From NCBI GenBank assembly GCA_033398695.1, contig CM065804.1, positions 11,083,001 to 11,147,000 on the forward strand: a stretch of DNA of 64,000 nucleotides. Direction: 5' to 3'. The translations under genes were made by a program, and so were the position numbers. Source of the DNA: Orobanche coerulescens. Its lineage: Eukaryota > Streptophyta > Magnoliopsida > Lamiales > Orobanchaceae. The number at the start of each line of letters is the position of its first letter. Within the stretch, counting starts at the first letter, position 1. Positions 1 to 11,437 of the stretch are shown here, in pieces. The notes beneath the pieces are model-generated. The model was not told the DNA's origin. It was given only the letters and a program-made list of their open reading frames with translations, and made no database searches.

Positions 1-1000
1 AATTGGCTCCTGATTTTATGGCGCGCTTTAAATCCCAGAAACAATTTTCTCCGGATCTGCATAAATTTTCACTTTCCTGTTGCAAAATTTGTTTTTATTT
101 TATGTTACTTTTTTAATTTTTTTATATCGGAATATATTTATCAGATTAAGCGAGGTCTGCTTCTGAGAGCTTTCATTACGATGTTCTACAAATTAAGCGA
201 GGTCTGCTTCCGAGAGCTTTCATTACGCCACTCTCTCTCACTCTGTAGAGGTGAGATATGTTTCTCTCTCTAGAATCGAATTAATTAAGAGAGCAGAGAT
301 GTCAAAAGGGTTTAGGAAATGGAGATTAGGAAATACATGTAGGTTAGGAAATTGACACATATGTTAGGGATTTGACACGTAGGAATGTTTATAGCCACGT
401 AGGTGATAGTCGTGGCTGCAATGCGCAATGACAATGATTAACGGAGGCCAAGCGGAAAAAGGCTAACTTTGCTTAAAATTGGAAAGATAAAGGACTTAGT
501 TGGGACAAAAAAAGATAAAGGACTAAATCGTTATCTGAAATTAAGTTAAGAACCCCAGAAACATTTTAACCTTAAAAATAAATGCCAAATATAAATGCCA
601 CATAAATTTCGTTGGCTACAAAGTCAAATACTTATTTGTTATAAATGTGTGACATTTAATCACAAAGGGTGGTGAATAAAATAAGATTGTATTTAATTAT
701 TTACATTTTATATAGTCTTAAGGTTTAATTAATTATTATTCGATCGGACTTCTAAGACTTTCACACCGTAAATCTTAGTTTATCTATTATAATAGGAGTT
801 TGACGGGCGCTGTAAGGTTAGTTTATGAATGATAGGAACTCTTTTAAGTTGTATCTCTTTCTCGTATTTTAATTGTTGTTCTTCTTGTATTGAATACAGC
901 GAATTCACATTTGTGTACGATTATCACATTTGTGTACTATTATCAGAATATTCTCGAAATCAACGAATATTATGAGTTTATTATATTTCCAGCTGCATCA
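1..1000. other. AT-rich sequence without a recognisable gene
   Basis: No coding region is convincing here. The stretch is AT-rich with a CT-rich patch near 228-275. It holds a 36-bp direct repeat (145-180 and 192-227, one mismatch) and a 19-bp tandem pair (906-924 and 925-943). It may be flanking DNA or the outer part of the LTR that ends at 1966; I could not place that LTR's left end. Confidence 0.5.
145..227. repeat. 36-bp direct repeat, two copies
   Basis: The unit begins ATTAAGCGAGGTCTGCTT and occurs at 145-180 and 192-227 with one substitution, separated by 11 bp. It lies outside any ORF and its role is unknown. Confidence 0.85.
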
Positions 1001-1966
1001 GTTGGTATGGGAACGTATCGAAGCGATGGGGACACTCCTTCACCATGCCGTATCGTTGCCGCCCAGCCGTCGATGATGCGGCAATGAACGTCTTGCGCGC
1101 ACAACAAACCACCCTTCTCGACACCGTTCCAGCCAACACACAGCCCAACCCTATGTTAATAGTCAATCCGCCCTGGCATCCCCGCATACCCCCCCCCCCC
1201 GGCTCAACAAACCCGGTTAAGGAAGACCAGAAGACAAATGAGCCATTTTTCGGGTAAACCGGCCGGGCAAAATAACAAGAAGGACTGACCGAGTACACCA
1301 AATGCACTTCCAGGTCCTGCCAGGACAGGATCGGACAGGACAGTTAGAGCTCGAAAGCCGACCCCACGACCGACCCTGAGCAGGGATGACAAACAGGACT
1401 GACCAGACCCACGCCAAACATGCTTCCAGACCCCATCATAATAAGGCCGGGAGCGGCCGGAGACCCGGGGGCCGACCTCAGAACCGACCCCAACGGATAG
1501 ACATCACCAAGAACATGCGCAACAGGCACACAGGACGTGTGGAACAGGCACACAGGACAGTTAATGCACTATATCCTCCCTCTTCCCAAAGCGACCCCCA
1601 GGTGCTGCCACGTGCCTGAGGCGTCTTACCCCTCTGAGAGGTGTTTGGAAGTATCTCCAAATATTCCCCAGCTGTCGGCCTTCTGATTGGCCAAGGCTTC
1701 TATATATAGGGAGAACGTATGATAAAAAAGGGACTTTTGGAAAAGAGAGAAAAATTTCCAGAAAAAAAGAAAACTAAAAATACTGTAGCAAGGATTATAA
1801 TCCGAACTGAACATCCAGCTCAGTTTTCTATGTAACCCACAAGATTATCAATAAAATTACTTTATCATCACTCAACTTTATATTCTCGAACGTTATTTTC
1901 TACGTGGCTTCGATTTATTAAAGTCCAGATCAGCTCACGTCTTGTTGACAAAAATCACTATCAACA
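1000..1966 (+). repeat. LTR of an older Ty3/gypsy (Tat-like) element H; left end unresolved
   Basis: The right end is set by a terminal ATCAACA at 1966, followed at once by a primer-site-like TTGGTGCTAGAAG (from 1969), a layout common in Tat-lineage elements. Inside are a strong TATA box (TATATATAGG, 1701-1710) preceded by an ATTGG motif, and an AATAAAA signal near 1850, consistent with U3, R and U5 in + orientation. A C11 run lies near 1190-1200. A 16-bp unit is repeated 22 bp apart (1521 and 1543). The start coordinate is approximate. The Tat assignment rests on the primer-site style only. Confidence 0.5.
1701..1710 (+). promoter_or_regulatory. TATA box of the H LTR
   Basis: TATATATAGG lies about 140 bp upstream of the AATAAAA signal of the same LTR, the spacing expected for the start of R. 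It would drive transcription of element H, which is now broken by E1 at 2381. Confidence 0.5.
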
Positions 1967-2380
1967 AATTGGTGCTAGAAGTAGGGCCACCTAAGCAGCA
2001 TACAAAGATCAACGTTTCCACTAAAATTCTGAGAATTTGATCCAGCCATCATGTCGCAAGAGAGTTCCAGCCACCAGCAGAGGGAATGAGCAAGTCACAG
2101 GCGCGCCAGAGAGGAGGAGAATTTGACTAGAGTGGCGGAGTGCTTTAAACACCATCCGTTCATCCAGGGGATGAATGCCCTCATGGTGCATGCCACCCAA
2201 AGTGGAAACCCCCCGGGAAGAGGCCCGGGAGGTCAAACAGAGGCTCAATCCCAAACAACCCGTCCGACCACCCCCCGGGTGGATAAGAAGAGTACCGTCT
2301 CACGAAACGCTGAAGGAGAGGCGGAGGGTCATGGAGAAAGTCCACACCCATCCAGGAAGCATCTTGTCTCCCCTCACATA
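1967..2380 (+). pseudogene. Primer-binding site and gag remnant of element H
   Basis: The H LTR is followed by a primer-site-like sequence (1969-1981) and an ATG at 2051 that starts a short basic, Gln/Ser-rich reading frame. The coding signal then hops between frames: a stretch from 2123 and another from 2175, both rich in Arg, Pro and Glu. This looks like the start of a Tat-type gag with several indels, but no gag domain core or zinc knuckle is present. Element E1 begins at 2381, so the rest of H is displaced beyond E1 and not seen. Assignment as gag is by position only. Confidence 0.35.
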
Positions 2381-2543
2381 TGTAATATCCGAATATTTGA
2401 TATGTAAGTTATCTGTATTGGAACCTTCTTGATATTTGCTTATGTCTTATTTCTGATTGATGTATGTTTCTACGCATTCGTATATCAATATTGTGGATTG
2501 TATGATTTTATAGAGTTTTAGTTGTGCATGTTCTCATTCGTGA

Positions 2544-2954
2544 TTAGCGCACGCTACACTTGTTTCGTAGTGCACGTTAATACTGGGTGGTAGCGCACGC
2601 TAATGTTATAACTTAACGCGTGCTACACTCAGTCAACCAGATCGAGATAGGATCAGTAGGTGGGGAACCGGATCGTGGGAATCACGGACCCTTTTGGACT
2701 CACCAGGACTACTTTTGGAAAGTTGAGTCAACGGGGTTTAGCGCACGCTACAGAGTTGTTACTAGCGCGGGCTAAATGAAGGTCGGTGGGCAGTTAGTGA
2801 ATTCAGTGAGCTTCGTAAAACTTGTTAGCGCACGCTAACCCGCGTTATTAGCGTACGTTAAGGCTATTTAGCGTATGCAAGGCCGAGGACAGTAGAATGC
2901 AGTAGCCTGAGAGCCCGTTAGCTCACGTTAAGCTGGAAGTGTAGCGCACACTAA
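2544..2954 (+). promoter_or_regulatory. Phased palindrome array in the U3 of E1
   Basis: Eleven exact or near copies of the quasi-palindrome TTAGCGCACGCTAA begin at 2544, 2567, 2590, 2613, 2738, 2762, 2825, 2848, 2868, 2918 and 2941. Neighbouring copies are mostly 23 bp apart (2544 to 2613 is exactly 23, 23, 23), about two helical turns. The array ends 12 bp before the TATA box, so it sits where an upstream activating region would lie. Some copies are inverted (2613) and one has a GTAC core (2848). Function is inferred from layout only. Confidence 0.8.
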
Positions 2955-2965
2955 TAATCATTTCT

Positions 2966-2973
2966 TATAAATA
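2966..2973 (+). promoter_or_regulatory. TATA box of E1
   Basis: TATAAATA lies 12 bp after the palindrome array and is followed by a C-rich, start-like sequence about 20 bp on. This is the best core promoter in the LTR. Confidence 0.55.
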
Positions 2974-4226
2974 AAACTGCACCCCCATCTCATTTTTCAC
3001 CCTGAACTTCGGCCTTTAATCGACTGCCATGACCTGGATTAGCAACCTCACGATATTTTCCACCCCATATAAACCTCTACCCATGATTTGTTGAAGGCAA
3101 AGAACATTGAAGATTGGTGTTCAAGCATCCGACGTTGATTTGCACCAAGTGGTTTCATTGTTTCCTTATTATTCATTCATTGTTCTTCCGTAGTAAGGTA
3201 TGTGGTGCCTTAAACTTTTGTAATTCATGTTCTTAGTGATGTTCACAAGCATGCCATCAAGATTATTGAAGTTATTATCGGTATATTAAATCGAACATCA
3301 TGCTAAGGAGATTTTAGACGATGTGAACTTAAGTTCTTCATCAATCTTTGTTGAACCTTGCATATATCAACACATGGTTATAATTGCACAGATTCTTTAA
3401 CTCACCTTGATGATAGTTTCGTGATGTTCTTGCGATGAATAACTAGATTGTATTACAATCTAGAATAGGTGAATCCTAGAATGATAATTTAGAGTTGATT
3501 CCCCAAACATGGAACTTGTTTCGTATGGATATTAATAGTCTTTGAATAATCCTCATGGTGATGATGTGTTCTTGAATAACTTGATGAATTGATGAACAAA
3601 GCTGTTTAAATTATCGTTTTCAAAATGTTGATGATGTTCTTAGAAAGTTTTACCGGCATCATGATTACTTAGCATTTGCTCTTGATGATTCTTATACATT
3701 ATAACCATACGAGTAATTAAGAACGTCATAAAACGATAACCGATCGTAAGAACGAATTGAAGTTAGTATGAATCCTTGAAATGGAATGCGGATATATATA
3801 TAGATAGATAGATAGATAGATAGTTGAACTAATCAGATTGAAACTAGGATGTCATTTCATTGAACTAGATATCGATAGTTATGAGAATATGTTATTGAAT
3901 GGATTGTATCCCTTACAAGGTTGATTGTTTCGAGCAATTATTACTAATTGGGGACCGTCCGTTCGTTTGTCAAGGAAGGAGTATTCACGTCTTCGAATTG
4001 AGACAAGTTATCTTGCTTGGTTATAACAATAATTAGAATTCTTATGAATGTTATACATTTCGTGTGTACGTGTTGCTTTATGAATCTATGATTCATAATG
4101 AGATATCGTGTTGACTATTGTCTATCGTTTATGGTGGGACTGTATTACCAAGTTCGTCCTTTTTGATATCGGTGGTCTTGTTGATCATAGTTTACCGCTT
4201 TGGTGTCCTGATCCCCGTTGTATGAG

Positions 4227-4821
4227 TAGACCTGGCAATTCATTCGTGTCGTGTATTTTTGTGTCGTGTACTTTCGTGTTTCGTGTACCAAAAGTCCAAA
4301 CCCATACACGACACTAAATGAATTCGTGTCATGTCGTGTTGTGTACTGTGCAAATCCGTGTCGTTTCGTATCGTGTTTTCGTGTCAGGCACATAATATAA
4401 AATAAATATTAAAATATTATAAAAAATAATAATTTTAATATTATAATATTATTTCTATAGGTTTTAGTAGACGAAATGAAACGAATGGCAATGAAAACAC
4501 GAATGTTTACACGAAATTTATGAAAGTTCACATTATATTTTCAAATTTTAAAGTTTAGTATAAACAGAATTCATAAAATATATATTTTTATTAAATTAAA
4601 TATAAAATATTATATATATATATATATATTCATTTATATTGTGTACCTCGTGTCGTGTCGTGTACCCAAAGGGTAAACACAAAACCGACACTAAATCTCG
4701 GTCGTGTACTTTCGTGTTCGTGTATTTTCGTGTCGTGTACTCAAAATGCAAACCCAAATACAAAATTTTTGTGTCGTTTTCGTGTCGTGTTTTTGTGTCG
4801 TGTGGTAAATTGCCGGGTCTA
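4227..4821. mobile_element. hAT-type MITE (595 bp) inside the E1 LTR
   Basis: The terminal inverted repeats are TAGACCTGGCAATT (4227-4240) and AATTGCCGGGTCTA (4808-4821), 13 of 14 matching. They are flanked by a perfect 8-bp target duplication TGTATGAG (4219-4226 and 4822-4829). An 8-bp duplication and this terminus are hallmarks of hAT elements. No transposase is present. The subterminal parts are packed with TCGTGT/GTGTCGTGT motifs, and the two halves resemble each other in direct orientation. The middle is AT-rich with a TA run. The related G LTR (near 59160, opposite strand) lacks the insertion. It must have been moved by a hAT transposase encoded elsewhere. Confidence 0.93.
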
Positions 4822-5708
4822 TGTATGAGTAATTTGTTGAGTTTCGTTGTCATGTTGCATCGTGACATATCTAGAATCATATCTGCGTGCCGATTGGTTA
4901 TTGTGTAGGACTTTTAGCCAGGCACATATATAGTCATACGTGGATGTTTCCGTATTGGACTGTGCACACGAGACGTAGTTCGTGAGGCTAATTAGGTACA
5001 TTGTCACACGTATATTTTGGATTCCGTATACGGGATGGATATATACACGGACACATTTTCGGATCGGGCGTACTGTGATGTTCATCTTGAGCCATATTGT
5101 TGATCATTCATAGCCCATGTATGATTGGATATGTTCGACGGTTTGTGACTGATTGTTCATACGCCCGAGGGGTATGTTCAATAGTCGGGATGTTTTCTTT
5201 GAGATCTAATATATAAATATATATATATATATATGAATTGCATAATATCTTGAGAATTATTATCATGTATATTTGACCCTGTGGTTTTGGGCGAAATACT
5301 TGTGTTGTATTTTTAGGTCGAGGAAAGGCTATGGCGCAGGGAGAGCACGGCAGCGACGAAGGGTTTGCAGGATACTAATTCAGGGGCCCCGAGTCTATTT
5401 TATTCAGTTGTGTTTTGAACCATGTATTGGTATTACTCCGCTTTGTTATAACTCATTTTAAATTGTATTAGTACTTTAAATATATTCCATCCCCATATGG
5501 TTTATATTAACGTTCGGATCCTCTGTGTGTGTGGCATTTTTAGTAATATGGTGTATGAACCTCTCGCCGAGGTGATGAATATTAAATTGTGGTTCGGTAC
5601 CACAGTTATGATTTAATTGATTTGAGATGATATTTTAGTATCGTCTGGTGGGTCCCAGTGTGGGGTCCACGACACTGTAATAGCCGCCTTTTGGGGTGTT
5701 ACAGAAGA

Positions 5709-5722
5709 TGGTATCAGAGAGT
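5709..5722 (+). other. Primer-binding site of E1 (tRNA-iMet)
   Basis: TGGTATCAGAGAGT begins six bases after the LTR end and matches the complement of the initiator tRNA-Met 3' end (TGGTATCAGAGC) over the first 11 bases. Confidence 0.85.
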
Positions 5723-6151
5723 CTTTTTCTTTTAAGAATCATTGTGAAATGAACTAGTATCAAGAGACCTTCATGTCACGTGTGACCTGTGCAAGAACCT
5801 GACCCGACGAGCCAAATACGGTATGTTCTTTATGAGCCATGATTTAATTACTGGTGTGATATTGATATCGGAATGGATCTCTTTGTTGATCTTGATATTT
5901 CGAGGATCTGTGGAAGGATTTATCTAATTGATAATTCGAGGTAACTTCTGGATTGATTATATGATTGAAATTGTTCGACTCGACGTCAATATGATACTTT
6001 GTGTGGCACTAGTAGTGTCGATAATTCATTATGAATTGTTTTCTTAAATATGTAGTTCCTTGTTGCTCTTAACTTAGCATGAATTTTGATTGGTCATAAC
6101 GACAGTCATGAACTGTACTTATGGTTATTATTATTGTTTGGTTCCTCCAGT
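5723..6151 (+). other. Leader between E1 primer site and gag
   Basis: About 430 bp of AT-rich sequence with no ORF of note. It is the untranslated leader of the retrotransposon RNA. Confidence 0.6.
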
Positions 6152-7374
6152 ATGGAAAGAAATCTGAGAGGCCGTGGCCGAGGGGGACGAGGTTGCGGAA
6201 GGGGCCGAATCCCGAGACCTCGAGTCAACACGCGTGAGAATGTGGAGCAGAGTTCCGCGTGCATTGATTCGCCTTCTAGGGACCAATCGCACCACACCGG
6301 ATATGAGAATGCACGTGTCGATCCTTACGTTGTTATGCAGGGCATGATGGCTCAGATGACCCAGATGGGTCAATTAATGGAAGCTATGCAGAGAGCTACT
6401 ACTGGCCATCAATAGGGGCCCCATCCTCCACCTACTGTGCATGACGGACCCATGAGTCGGATCATCAACGACATCTCTCGCCAACGACCCTCGACTTTTG
6501 AAGGCTTCTCTGAGCCTGCTGACATTTTACACTAGATTGAACACTTTGAGAAATTATTCGAGATGGTGGACTGCCCCGAAGAGAATCGTATCTCCGTAGC
6601 AGCTTACTATCTTAGCAAGGGCGCCCACACTTGGTGGCTTTCAGTGAATCCAGCTGATGGTGTATATACTTGGGACGAATTTAAAAACCTCATGCTAGAC
6701 CGTTACTATCCAGGGCCGCTCCGTGAGGACAAGCTATCAGAATTACTGAACCCAGACCCGTCTGAAGACGATTATGTACTATCTGTTGCCGAGAAATTTC
6801 AGACACTTCTTCCTTTCGCCTCGTAGATTGTCCGAACGGAGGCCGATAAGATCAAATACTTTCTCAAGAGGCTTAAACCCCGAATGAGAATGCACCTGTT
6901 GAATCACCATTGTACGACCCTACGGGAGTTCATCGAGAAAGCTCTGGAATACGAATTTACCATAAAGGAGATTTCCAAGAAGCAACCACAGTCCAATAAT
7001 AAGAGATCCAGAAACCAAAATCAGACTGACAGTAACCGGGGGACATTCAGGAAGCCCAATCATTGCCGAACCCTTCTGAACGACCACCCATGGCGTCGAA
7101 GCCATCCGGATCGCACTCTCGACTGGTCAACTCATCTGTTGTGTGCTATAACTATGGGGACCAGGGGCACATCAGCTCCAAATGCCCGAAGCCGGTCGTC
7201 GCATGCCATACTTGTAGGAAGAATGGGCATCGTGCCCGTTATTCCAGGAATGGACCGGGACGTGATCCAGTAGCATCTCATGCTCCAGTTCAGTCTTCTG
7301 TCCAGGACCGTGTACCCCCATCCGCTTCTTATCAGACTACCGGGGCAAACCGAAGGATGGGCCGTGGAAACTAA
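6152..7374 (+). pseudogene. gag: E1 gag, inactivated
   Basis: Gag is the capsid and nucleocapsid precursor of the virus-like particle. The chosen start (6152) gives an Arg/Gly-rich N terminus, as in D and G. The gag core lies at about 6563-6980 (WWLSVNP, RYYPGPLREDKLSELLNP). Two zinc knuckles follow at about 7141-7250, both damaged: CYNYGDQGHISSKC has Tyr for the second Cys, and CHTCRKNGHRARYS has lost its last Cys. In-frame stops fall at 6413, 6533, 6824 and 7372, and there is a frameshift near 7030-7060. Most lesions are explained by C-to-T or G-to-A change, as expected for old methylated repeats. It is homologous to the gag of element G. Confidence 0.85.
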
Positions 7375-8667
7375 GCTGGTGCATCTGGTGCTGGAGCTGC
7401 AAAACCCAGGATTTACGAGATGAAGAAGGCCGATGATCCCGAATCCAGCATGATTGCAGGTACTCTTGAGATCCGATCTCAGCCCGTCTGTGTTCTTTTT
7501 GATACTGGTGATTCACTCTCCTTTTTATCTGCTTCTTGTTTGAGTCGTTTGCAATTAAATCATGTTACCAATTGTGAACCTTATGTAATTGGTCTACTTG
7601 ATGGTAGAAGAATTTTTGGGAATCGTGAAGTGTAGAACTGCCCAATTCGCATGAACGACCGTGAGTGGTTGTCGAATTTAATTATGGTCGATTTACCTAA
7701 AGATGATGTGATCTTGGGTATCGATTGGATGGATCGTCATGATGCCATACTTAGTGTCCGCAAGCGAACAGTGACCGTCACATCTGACGATGGTGTTGAG
7801 TGTATCTTTCAGGGTGACAATCCCAGCCGTTCCGGGAGAGTCATCAGCGCTATGAAAGCAGTGAAACTGCTTAATCAATGGTGTATTGGTTATTGGTGTT
7901 ACATGACCAAAATAGAGGATCGACCAGTCGAATTGACCGATATTCCGGTAGTCCGAGACTACTCAGACGTATTTCCAGCTGAGTTGTCAGGCTTACCTCC
8001 ACATCGTGATGTAGAGTTTACTATTGAGTTAGAGCCGGGCACATCCCCGCTTTCGAAAGCACCATATCGTATGGCTCTGACCGAGATGCAGGAGTTAAAA
8101 AACCAGCTTGAGGAGTTGAGTGAGAAAGGCTATATTCGACCTAGTGTGTCCCCTTGGGGAGCACCAGTGCTTTTTCTACAGAAGAAAGATGGATCCCTGC
8201 GTTTGTGCATTGATTACCGTGAGCTGAACAGGGTAACCATCAAGAACAAATATCCATTGCCTCGTATTGATAATTTATTGGATCAACTTCAGGGAGCTGC
8301 TGTGTTTTCTAATATCGGATTGAGGTCCTGGTATCATCAGTTGAGGATTTGAGAGTCTGACATTCGAAGACCACTTTTCGTACTCGCTATGGGCATTATG
8401 AGTTCGTAGTGATGATTTTTGGACTAACTAATGCACCGGAGGTATTCATGGAGTTGATAAATCGGGTTTTTATTAATTATCTGGATCGCTTTCATTGTTT
8501 TTTTTATTGACGACATTCTGATTTACTCTCGTGACCATGAAGAACATGAGCGTCATCTCCATCAGGTTCTCGATGCATTGAGGCGAGAACAACTTTATGG
8601 AAAATTTTCTAAATGTGAGTTCTGGATGCGTGAGGTTATCTTTCTCGGGCATGTGATATCAGCCGAT
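7375..8667 (+). pseudogene. pol: E1 protease and first part of reverse transcriptase
   Basis: The aspartic protease is seen as VLFDTGDSLSF near 7490-7530 and the ILGIDW strand near 7710; a stop splits it at 7633. Reverse transcriptase starts near 7990 ([16 protein letters not shown]) and runs through [26 protein letters not shown] to a stop near 8350. The continuation, including the catalytic FIDDILIYS near 8505-8530, is in other frames after indels. The gene is cut at 8667 inside the [10 protein letters not shown] segment by the Athila insertion and resumes at 54362. It would have copied element RNA into cDNA; it cannot do so now. Confidence 0.88.
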
Positions 8668-9057
8668 TGACACGCTTTTAGTGTAACTATCGCAAGTGCA
8701 CGATATCGTATCAAGTAGTAAAGTGGACTTTTTGAGTCCGGTTTATCGATCCCACAAGGAAGTTTGGTTATAATTTGAATTATACACTATTAGTCTATTT
8801 TTATAGATACTATGATAAGTGAAACACACAATTAAAAAGTTTGGTTTAATATTTGCAAAGAAAATGCAATAATAGTTCTAATATTATAAGGAAATAAAAA
8901 GATAGCAATAATAATAGATTGATTAACGATAAAATGAAATAGTTGGGATTACAAACTTAGTTCGTCATTAGTTATAAAACATGTATAGGAGATCATAAAA
9001 TGAATTTACTTATTATGTTGTGTAGATTCGATTTTCCTTAAAAAGACGGTTTCTCTT
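8668..9057 (-). repeat. Athila LTR-A, left part (cut by element C)
   Basis: This matches the start of LTR-B (46205) and LTR-C (52780), except that it keeps about 55 bp (8679-8733) that both of them lack. The cut at 9057 carries the 5-bp duplication CTCTT (9053-9057, repeated at 39958-39962), and the LTR resumes at 39958. Confidence 0.92.
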
Positions 9058-11097
9058 TGTAACACCCCCAAGACATTCAGGGCATATTACAGTGCCGTGG
9101 ACCCCACACTGTGGAATCCACCAAGCTAACGTACCAAACATGACATACGACAACGACAAACCATCATAAACAAAACGACAAGCTAAATAAAAGACTATAA
9201 CCGACAAATAAAATTCTGTCATCAAATCCATTTCCCAAACGGGGACACCACAGTAATAAGTTTAAATAGGAAGTACTCGAGTACTTAAACAAATTTTATA
9301 ATACATAATCCCAAAATCAGACATCAATAATAACCGACGGACATGACTCCGGAAATGAAATACTGGACAATATCATGCTTGCCCATCATCCTCATACAGC
9401 TCGGGTGCTCGCTTATCCCCACGATCAGTATCTGAAATACAAAAAGTATTTCCCCCATTTAAGGGGTTAGCGACAACTGCTAGTGCAAGTACAATCCATT
9501 TGAACTACATTCTAATCAGATGAATATATGCGCCCAAAAGTCATTTTAGAAAACATTTTATATTCCGGAATATTTATGATGTACAAACACAAAACACATT
9601 ATCTCCAACAAATCATAATTCAAAGTTAACCGTTGGCACGAGACTCACGGCCACCGTACCCCGCAGAGCCCCGTCGGACATCCCTGGGTGGCTAACCACA
9701 GTTCACGATACGCACACTCACGGCAATACGTATCCCTAGAGGCCCCGTCGGACCATCCCTAGGCGAACATACACATAACCATCCACAACAACCACGATAC
9801 AGCTATAATTCAAATACTAGAACATGTAAACAAATGTAAAGTACTTGCCTTTGAGACATTCTTGAAGAAACGGAAGTGAAACGCGACTACGAACGGTCCG
9901 GGTGGAAAGCGACGGTTCCTAAACGAAGGATCAACACAGTTCAGTCCCAACGGACAACAATACTCTAGTGGAAAACACCCATATCCCCGATTACATAATA
10001 CGAAATGGACGATCAATTGATACGGGCGAGGGTTTACGCAAGATCTCCCCGTATTGATAATTCGCGGAATAAAATCAAGGAATTTGGATTTGGAATCATT
10101 CAATAATCACAATCGGTGAAGAATATCGTAACATAATTGAATAATCCGGAACTAATCACTAAAATCCCGAAAAACCCCCAAATTCGTCAAAGTTAGGGTT
10201 CCTGAGGAATTACCTTGAATTCGGACGATGGAGATGGGTTTAGATGGTGGCGTGTTATGCTCGAGACACAAGAATCGGACTGGAAGGGAACTCCACCGAT
10301 TACTCTCCATAATCTGCTCTGAATCGCCAAAATCGCCCGTAGGAAGGGAAGGAAAGGAAAAGAATGAAAAATAATGCTGGAACTAAACTGCCACTGATCT
10401 CTATAAATGTGAAGTTAGCGCACGCTAACTATCATGTATAGCCCACGCTAACGAGGCTGAAACCGGTCCAGTAGTTACTGCTGCCACTCGTTAGCGCACG
10501 CTAACAATAACAAGTTAGCGCATGCTAACTGCACATTGGTAGCGCACGCAAGGCAACAGGGGGTAGTGTGCGCTACCTACGCAGCAGTTCAGTACTGCTG
10601 CTCATATCAGCAGTACGCTGCTGTCGAAGGTACAAAACACGAAACGCACGACGAGGCTAGAATCCAGGAACATGAACACGAAGCATACAAGACGAAGGAG
10701 CTAAGCGCTGAAAGAAAATACACTTCCGACCACCGGAGGGTCCGTAATGCGACAACGAAAACGAGATTCCCTAAACTATTAGGAAATTACAAAAATGGCC
10801 CAAGTGCCCGAAAATCACGAAACGACGTCGGATTTACAAACCGAAAGTCTCCACATGACCAACTCAACCATACGAACTTGTACAAATCAAGAAACAACGA
10901 AAACGAATGAGTTTTACAAGAATCGAACGTTGATACGGCAAAACATGCCATAAAACGAAATTACGTGAAAACATCGTCAAAACTCATCCAAATACAAAAT
11001 AGATTCAAAATGTCGAAACGGTTACAAGAGAGTCGATAAAAATAGACATACACCAAAAATGGAAACTGCTAAAAATGGAAAAATTACGGATATTACA
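9058..11097 (-). repeat. 3' LTR of C
   Basis: It starts TGTAACACCCCC and ends GGATATTACA on the + strand and matches 37911-39957 closely. It holds a palindrome array (10415-10576) just upstream (in - orientation) of a TATA-like TTTATAG (near 10402-10408). Partial internal repeats containing CCCCGTCGGAC lie near 9665-9770. Confidence 0.92.
10415..10576 (-). promoter_or_regulatory. Phased palindrome array, 3' LTR of C
   Basis: Copies of TTAGCGCACGCTAA or close variants begin at 10415, 10438, 10491, 10515, 10539 and 10563, with spacings 23, 53, 24, 24, 24. The motif is that of E1, although the rest of the LTR is different. The array ends about 6 bp from a TATA-like element in the direction of transcription. 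Confidence 0.8.
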
Positions 11098-11161
11098 TTC
11101 TCCCCCTCTAAAATAAAGTTTCGTCCCGAAACTTAAGAATCAAAAAGCTCGGGGTATATCG
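11098..11161 (-). other. Polypurine tract and chromodomain tail of C
   Basis: On the - strand this reads the end of the C coding region, then a purine-rich AGAGGGGGAGAA next to the 3' LTR, the plus-strand priming site. It is cut off from the rest of the chromodomain (20030-20125) by element D. Five bases TATCG precede D while TCTCG follows it, probably one target duplication with a 2-base loss. Confidence 0.7.
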
Positions 11162-11437
11162 TGTAATATCCGCATTTTTTCTTTCCCTTGTATTTTCATT
11201 TTTGGTGTATTTCTCGATCGTAGTGACCCTCGTGTACCCTTCAGTGTGTCCTTCCTGTCAACGGTCGAACTGTATTCTCGTTATTGTTGTGCGGAACCGC
11301 CGTTTCGGGGTTGCCGTGGATCCAATTCGTGTTATTGGTTCCCAAACATTGATTCATATCGTTTTTATTCTCCTTCCGGATCATTTTTTTATCATTTTGG
11401 GACCCAAAGGGGGCGTGGGCCGCGACACAAGGTGTGT

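Larger units (their letters stand above)
2381..5703 (+). repeat. 5' LTR of E1 (3.3 kb, includes a MITE)
   Basis: The LTR starts TGTAATATCCG and ends GGGGTGTTACA, with the iMet primer site six bases later. Removing the 595-bp MITE leaves about 2.7 kb, long but usual for Tekay/Del. U3 contains an array of TTAGCGCACGCTAA palindromes (2544-2954) followed by a TATA box (2966-2973). A GATA microsatellite lies near 3791-3823 and a TA run near 5213-5234. The possible left target duplication is ACATA (2376-2380); the right copy is off the window. Much of the LTR is recognisable, on the opposite strand, in the 3' LTR of G. Confidence 0.88.

Noticed and set aside
4612..4632. TA-rich stretch as a promoter
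   Set aside because: It is a microsatellite in the middle of the MITE with no gene downstream.
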